From: JALZHR01 sp036389695
Lineage (GTDB): Bacteria > Acidobacteriota > Blastocatellia > Pyrinomonadales > Pyrinomonadaceae
NCBI GenBank assembly: GCA_036389695.1
Contig: DASVWG010000003.1
Location: 1 to 10,515 of the forward strand
DNA: 10,515 bases
Direction of reading: 5' to 3'
Both the position numbers and the translations under genes were made by a program. This document shows, in pieces, positions 6,825 through 10,515 of the stretch (positions are counted from its first letter, which is position 1; every line of letters begins with the position of its first letter). A model generated the notes under the pieces. It was not told where the DNA came from and did no database searches. It was given only the letters and a program-made list of their open reading frames with translations.

Positions 6825-6831
6825 CTCCTTT
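6825..6831 (-). promoter_or_regulatory. Strong ribosome binding site for the TTG start of metK
   Basis: AAAGGAG on the minus strand, 8 nt before the TTG at 6816. It is the best Shine-Dalgarno match in the window and supports the non-ATG start. The residues after the TTG (SNANFLFTSESVTEGHPDK) begin where MetK proteins normally begin. Confidence 0.8.
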
Positions 6832-6844
6832 AAGAGAAAGATAA

Positions 6845-6862
6845 TTATTCGGGCAAGAATAA
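6845..6862 (-). other. Hairpin in the metK leader
   Basis: A perfect 6-bp stem, TTATTC with GAATAA (6845-6850 and 6857-6862), with a 6-nt loop. It lies between the predicted transcription start (near 6866) and the ribosome binding site at 6825-6831, so it would form at the very 5' end of the metK message. It is AT-rich and small; an effect on message stability is conceivable. The leader is too short for any SAM riboswitch class I know. Confidence 0.3.
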
Positions 6863-6872
6863 CAAAAGGGAA

Positions 6873-6901
6873 ATTTTAACTTTTTAGCGGGCAGGTGTCA
6901 A
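6873..6901 (-). promoter_or_regulatory. Consensus sigma70 promoter of metK
   Basis: On the minus strand a perfect -35 TTGACA (6901-6896) is followed after exactly 17 nt by TAAAAT (6878-6873), one base off the -10 consensus. Transcription would start near 6866, giving a leader of about 50 nt before the TTG start. The first bases of the -35 box belong to the T-run that follows the terminator-like stem of the upstream gene, so terminator and promoter overlap. Confidence 0.75.
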
Positions 6902-6937
6902 AAGGCGTCGGATTTTAACGAAGCGAAAATCCGGCGC
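6900..6937 (-). terminator. Terminator-like hairpin after the pentapeptide-repeat gene
   Basis: A 12-bp stem (6905-6916 with 6926-6937; one A-C mismatch in minus-strand RNA, a G-U wobble in plus-strand RNA) with a 9-nt loop. On the minus strand it is followed by C and then TTTT (6903-6900). It lies 43 nt after the stop of the pentapeptide gene and directly before the metK promoter, so it plausibly insulates metK from upstream transcription. The short T-run makes its strength uncertain. Confidence 0.55.
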
Positions 6938-6980
6938 GGCGACGGTTTAATTAAAAGTATTTACTTGAAAAACGCTTAAG

Positions 6981-9251
6981 CTAACCCGAAAACACCGTCG
7001 AAAACGTCTCGGCATCAATCATTCCTTGTCCGAGCCAAGAAAACGGGACGCCCGCCGGTCCGACGGCGTTCGGGCTGAGAGCGTTCAGCAAATTCTTCGT
7101 CGGCTTAAAAGCGATGCCCTGCGCGTATTCAGACATATTTTCAATCAAAACCGGAGCCATTCCGTAAACGACGAGCCGTTCGGTTTCGGCGTGCGCCTGC
7201 AATTGACTGAAGCGATACGGGCGCAGATAAACGGCGGCGGAATCGACGTTAATCGTCCAGAGTCCCTGCGCGGTGATAGGCGCATTCAGGGCGAGATTGT
7301 ATTGTTTGGTTTTAAACAGCGAAACGAGATTTTGACCGGCTTGCGGCTTATTTAAAAGAGCGTTGATGTTGGGATTGGCTTTCAGAGAAAATAAAAAATT
7401 CCCGTCTCCGAAGAAGTTAAAACCGGCGGCGGCGGCTTCGACGACATATTTTTTCGGCGCGTGCGGGTCTTTAGACCGGCGGTTGTCGATGCTCCACTCG
7501 GAATTGTCGGTGACGGTCGATGCGTTTCCCAAATCGAAACCGGCTTTCGTAAAAGCGCCTTTCAGACGGCTTAAGCCGGAAGTATTCAGATATTGCCGGT
7601 CGTCGAGCGCAAGAAATAAAAGTGGCACGCCTGTGTCCGAAGCGACGACCGCGTCGGTTAAAACCGCGCCGGAAAAAGTCGCTTTGCTGAAATTCGTGCC
7701 TTCGAGATGCGCTCCTTCAAAGGAAATCGCGCGTCGGCTGCCGCCGGGACCGGCGATGCAGCCGATAAATTTTCCCTGAATCAGGATGCTTTCGCTGAAA
7801 TCCGCGCCCGAAACATTTGCCTGCGTGAAATCGTTGGAGATGAGCAGAGCGCCCGTGAAAACCGCGTCCTGCAAATCGGCGTGATTGAGCGTCGAAGGCG
7901 CGTCAAACCAACGGACGCCGCGCAAATCGGCTCCGGCGAGGCTCGCAGTCGGCGCGGTGACGCCTTTCATCGACGCTCCGCGCAGAATAGCGGGAATCAG
8001 GCTCGGGTTATCGTTAAAGACATGTATTCCGCTTTCGGTCAAAATCAATTTATAAGGTCCGGCGGAATCGTGGATGAGCCAGTTTTGCCCTTTGATTAAA
8101 ATTTCGACGGCGGCATCCGCCTGCAATGCGACGCCGCGAGCGGCAAAAGCGTTTATCAAATCCGTCTGCGGAAACCGGTCATTGTCAAGCTCGGCAGCAA
8201 ACCGCGCGGCGACGTCGAAAAGAAAGCTGCTCGCGCCCATCCGCACGCGGGTCAAATCGGCGTTATCAAAAATCGCGCGTGAAAAAACGCCCATCTGCGC
8301 GCTCGCGTCGATTAAAACCGCGCCGACGAAACTGGCTCCGAGCGCGACGACGCCGTTTAGATTGGCGTTTGTCAGCGTGGCTTTATCGAGGAAAGCGCCG
8401 TTCAAAACAGCGCCGGAGAGATTCGCTTTTTCCAGATTCAGATTAAACAGTTTCGCGCCCGTCAGATTAGTTAACGAAAAAATCGCCTCAGAGCAATTTA
8501 ATTGCCTCGCTTGCCCGCCGAAAACGCAATTTTCGGCATTCGAGCCGGAAAGATTGATGTTTGACGCGGAAGCGGGATTTCCCCAGCTTAAGCCGCGCAA
8601 ATCAGTCTGGCTCAGGTTCGCTTTATCCAGTTTGGCGCTGCTGAAATTGACGCCCGCTAATTGCGCGCCGACAAAATTGGCGCCGGTGAAATCTATTCCT
8701 TGCGAAAGGTCTTGCCCGACGAGAATGACATTTCCGAAATCGCCGTTCAACGCTTTTTTTTGCTGGCGGATGGCGTCGAGCGAAGGCGTGATAGGCGTGG
8801 GCGCGAAAGTCTTGTAATGGTCGTCGCCGGCGGTTAAGCCGAGGACATTCGGCGTTCGCAGATTGTTTTGAAACATATAATACAGAGGCATATCGCCGCC
8901 GCTCGTCTTCACGTCAAACTCGCTGCCGAAAGGATTTCCGTGTATCGAAAAAGCCGCCGCGTTTGCCAGCTCGTCGTATTGAATGAAGTCGCCTTCGGTA
9001 TTTAAGCTGAGCCAGCGCAAATCGCCGGATTGGATTCGGTAATAGCCGTCCGGGTATAAATAAATTATAAACTTTTCCGTGTCGGTGACCGACAGGGCAT
9101 TCATTCCCGGAGTGTAAATCCAGCCGTGATGCCCGTCGCTGATTTTGACGGTTGTCAGATACAGATTCGTGACACCGCTCACGGCGCTGCGAAAAGTCAT
9201 TTTACCGGCAAACGTTCCGGCGAAAGCGTTCGGGTTGTTTTCAGTTTCCAT
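6981..9251 (-). CDS. Large multidomain pentapeptide-repeat protein, function unknown
   Basis: A 756-residue protein, ATG at 9251 with AAAAAGG 8 nt upstream. The open frame reaches 9332 but would then overlap the preceding gene, so I rejected that start. Residues about 1-150 are beta-rich with patterns such as DGYYRIQSGDLRWLSLN and YDELANAAAFSIHG, suggestive of a beta-trefoil-like module (inference). Residues about 181-341 are pentapeptide repeats of the A(D/N)LxX type (for example GANFVGAQLAGVNF, KANLSGAVLNGAFL). Residues about 342-414 interrupt them, with WLIHDSAGPYKLIL near the end. A second repeat block covers about 421-535 (GADLRGVRW, NHADLQDAVF, GADFSES). Residues 536-756 are non-repetitive, beta-rich and unrecognised. 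No signal peptide or membrane segment is seen. Repeats of this type fold as a right-handed quadrilateral beta-helix; many act by protein contact or mimicry, but no specific role can be given. It follows the TULIP-like gene by 28 nt and is probably in its operon. Confidence 0.85.
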   Translation of the reverse strand: METENNPNAFAGTFAGKMTFRSAVSGVTNLYLTTVKISDGHHGWIYTPGMNALSVTDTEKFIIYLYPDGYYRIQSGDLRWLSLNTEGDFIQYDELANAAAFSIHGNPFGSEFDVKTSGGDMPLYYMFQNNLRTPNVLGLTAGDDHYKTFAPTPITPSLDAIRQQKKALNGDFGNVILVGQDLSQGIDFTGANFVGAQLAGVNFSSAKLDKANLSQTDLRGLSWGNPASASNINLSGSNAENCVFGGQARQLNCSEAIFSLTNLTGAKLFNLNLEKANLSGAVLNGAFLDKATLTNANLNGVVALGASFVGAVLIDASAQMGVFSRAIFDNADLTRVRMGASSFLFDVAARFAAELDNDRFPQTDLINAFAARGVALQADAAVEILIKGQNWLIHDSAGPYKLILTESGIHVFNDNPSLIPAILRGASMKGVTAPTASLAGADLRGVRWFDAPSTLNHADLQDAVFTGALLISNDFTQANVSGADFSESILIQGKFIGCIAGPGGSRRAISFEGAHLEGTNFSKATFSGAVLTDAVVASDTGVPLLFLALDDRQYLNTSGLSRLKGAFTKAGFDLGNASTVTDNSEWSIDNRRSKDPHAPKKYVVEAAAAGFNFFGDGNFLFSLKANPNINALLNKPQAGQNLVSLFKTKQYNLALNAPITAQGLWTINVDSAAVYLRPYRFSQLQAHAETERLVVYGMAPVLIENMSEYAQGIAFKPTKNLLNALSPNAVGPAGVPFSWLGQGMIDAETFSTVFSG

Positions 9252-9259
9252 TTGATAAA

Positions 9260-9266
9260 CCTTTTT
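9260..9266 (-). promoter_or_regulatory. Ribosome binding site deciding the pentapeptide-protein start
   Basis: AAAAAGG on the minus strand ends 8 nt before the ATG at 9251. It lies in the 28-nt gap after the stop of the preceding gene, as expected for the second gene of an operon. Confidence 0.5.
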
Positions 9267-9279
9267 GAGTCGTGCGTTT

Positions 9280-10515
9280 TCAGCTTTTTTTATACAAAAC
9301 ATCAGCCAGAATCGAAACGTAGCCTTCCTCAATATTCAGTTCGGCATTCTCAAAATCAAACTGGAAATCCGCCATAATCGGCAAAGGCACGCCCGTTCCG
9401 CCCATCTCAGCCAGCGCCTTTTCATACTGCGGTTCGCCTGCCATCAGCCACACTGTATTGCTAAAATATTCTCCTCCGGCAAAACCTGGCACGGTGCTTG
9501 AAATAAACCTCGCATTGCTGGAGACGTTAATAAAATCATATTGCAGGGTTTGTGTATTATTTGCACCGATGCCCAACCGCAGATTGTTTAAAATGTCGGT
9601 TCGCGTGACCGAGAATTTGATATTGGGCGGGTTAGACTGAAAGTTCTGGATAATCAAAGCGAAATTTAAGGTGTTGGTGACGACCATGCCCATGGATTGA
9701 GCCGCTTTTTCGATTTTCGGGAAATTTGAAGACGGAATAGTCGCGCCGGTCAAATCCTGTTCAAAAGCAGACCGCGTCAAGTAGGCGTTTCCCGCTAAAA
9801 CGCTGAGTAATGACCAAACATTGGACGGCAGTTGTTCTTTAAGAGCCTGCATCACTGCTTGGGTCAACACCCAATTCATCTGGAAGGTGCTGACGGGCGC
9901 GGCGCTTGGAGAAATCTGTGCCTGCATTGCAAAAGCCTGATAAGGCTTAAGTTTTGGTTCCGAGTTGATATAGGTATCGACTTTAAGCATGCTTGGGTCT
10001 TGTAAATCAGTCGGATTGACGACGACATTCAGTTTGCCAGCCTTCCAAAAAGCCCAGTAAAGCGCATCGACTTCATAATTGGAGACATACATATTCAGCT
10101 GATGCGAATCCGCATCGGTCGGCGGCGGCGGAAGCGGCAAAGTCGGCGGAGCATCGCCGGAAAAAGCCGTCCCGTTAAAGCTGGCGCCGCCTTTAACGCC
10201 CATCTGAATGCCGTCGCTGCCGGGAAATAAAATTCCCGAACTGCCGAGCGAGAAATCATAAACGATTCCGCTGCCTAAGTTTCCCGAATCGGGAATGCTG
10301 GCGATAGTCCCGCTAAGCAGACTATTCAATGACGAACCGAAATCAATTGCCGAAATAGCGGCAGCCGTGGCAGGCGTAACGTGAAGAAACAATAAACCTT
10401 GCTGGTATTGGACAATACTGTCAGCGGGAATATTCGCGCTGCTGGCGTTGGCGCTTCCCGACGAATCTCCGGCGACAATACTCCATTTTTGATTGTTGTA
10501 TTCGAACTGGAGCGG
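9280..10515 (-). CDS. Putative TULIP-superfamily (BPI/LBP-like) lipid-binding protein, N-terminus outside window
   Basis: The frame is open to the right edge, giving at least 411 residues to the TGA at 9282-9280; the TTG at 10392 is internal, because coding continues upstream without a stop. Numbered from the window edge, residues 1-90 contain WSIVAGDSSGSANASS and an alanine/serine-rich stretch. A proline-rich linker (LPLPPPPTD, 126-134) precedes MYVSNYEVDALYWAFWKAGKL (about 142-162), which resembles the opening of the C-terminal barrel of BPI/LBP/CETP proteins. The end, with VPLP at 376-379 and EEGYVSILADVLYKK at 396-410, resembles the closing strand pair of that barrel. Such proteins bind lipids in an elongated hydrophobic tunnel; clostridial P47 and OrfX2 share the fold. 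The TULIP assignment is pattern recognition on divergent sequence and needs a profile or structure check. Secretion cannot be judged without the N-terminus. The pentapeptide gene follows after 28 nt. Confidence 0.6.
   Translation of the reverse strand, partial: PLQFEYNNQKWSIVAGDSSGSANASSANIPADSIVQYQQGLLFLHVTPATAAAISAIDFGSSLNSLLSGTIASIPDSGNLGSGIVYDFSLGSSGILFPGSDGIQMGVKGGASFNGTAFSGDAPPTLPLPPPPTDADSHQLNMYVSNYEVDALYWAFWKAGKLNVVVNPTDLQDPSMLKVDTYINSEPKLKPYQAFAMQAQISPSAAPVSTFQMNWVLTQAVMQALKEQLPSNVWSLLSVLAGNAYLTRSAFEQDLTGATIPSSNFPKIEKAAQSMGMVVTNTLNFALIIQNFQSNPPNIKFSVTRTDILNNLRLGIGANNTQTLQYDFINVSSNARFISSTVPGFAGGEYFSNTVWLMAGEPQYEKALAEMGGTGVPLPIMADFQFDFENAELNIEEGYVSILADVLYKKS

Noticed and set aside
6817..6980. 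SAM riboswitch upstream of metK
   Set aside because: No matching architecture is seen, and the predicted promoter leaves only about 50 nt of leader.
8074..8817. Plus-strand 247-residue open frame antisense to the pentapeptide-repeat gene
   Set aside because: Its repetitive lysine/alanine/proline composition mirrors the pentapeptide codons on the minus strand. There is no independent evidence for a gene.
7000..9250. Possible CRISPR-like or tandem DNA repeats in the region of short recurring motifs
   Set aside because: The periodicity is 15 nt in frame and explained by pentapeptide coding. No conserved repeat/spacer pattern exists, and none was seen elsewhere in the window.
9252..9332. Upstream extension of the pentapeptide gene to 9332 (27 extra residues including FRFWLMFCIKK)
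   Set aside because: It would overlap the preceding gene by 53 nt and lacks the ribosome-binding sequence present before the ATG at 9251. The hydrophobic stretch is therefore not a signal peptide.
10390..10392. TTG at 10392 as start of the TULIP-like gene
   Set aside because: The same frame continues without a stop to the window edge with plausible coding sequence (WSIVAGDSSGSANASS), so the TTG is internal.

Overview
The window is chromosomal bacterial DNA of moderate GC content. It most resembles an Acidobacteriota genome, perhaps Blastocatellia or Pyrinomonadales. That assignment is inference. It rests on a single long permease fusing LptF-like and LptG-like halves (a recurrent arrangement in that phylum, to my knowledge), on a recO gene preceded by two small membrane-protein genes, and on a short archaeal/Thermotoga-type S-adenosylhomocysteinase. 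No phylogenetic search could be run.

Layout. (1) Positions 1-371 (+) hold the 3' end of an exo-N-acetylmuramidase of the NamZ/DUF1343 family, cut by the window edge. (2) After a 120-nt gap with an extended -10 promoter, a tight plus-strand operon runs from 492 to 4111. It encodes a small TM2/DUF6677-like membrane protein, a 55-residue membrane microprotein whose start overlaps the preceding stop codon, RecO, and the LptF-LptG fusion. (3) Positions 4112-4287 separate convergent genes. They contain a large near-perfect palindrome with a second stem in its loop, then six heptamer units of the TTTTGCC type. (4) On the minus strand, metK (TTG start, consensus sigma70 promoter) is followed by ahcY, with an intrinsic-terminator-like hairpin between them. 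(5) From 6981 to the right edge, also on the minus strand, lie two large unusual genes. One is a protein of at least 411 residues with features like the C-terminal barrel of BPI/LBP TULIP lipid-binding proteins, open at the window edge. The other, 28 nt downstream of it, is a 756-residue multidomain pentapeptide-repeat protein.

How the genes work together. MetK makes S-adenosylmethionine and AhcY removes the S-adenosylhomocysteine left after methyl transfer, so they form one arm of the activated-methyl cycle. The LptF-LptG fusion would be the membrane part of the lipopolysaccharide export ABC transporter, which fits a diderm cell; NamZ acts in peptidoglycan turnover. The TULIP-like and pentapeptide genes look like an accessory two-gene unit with no function I recognise. 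They are the best candidate here for an undescribed system.
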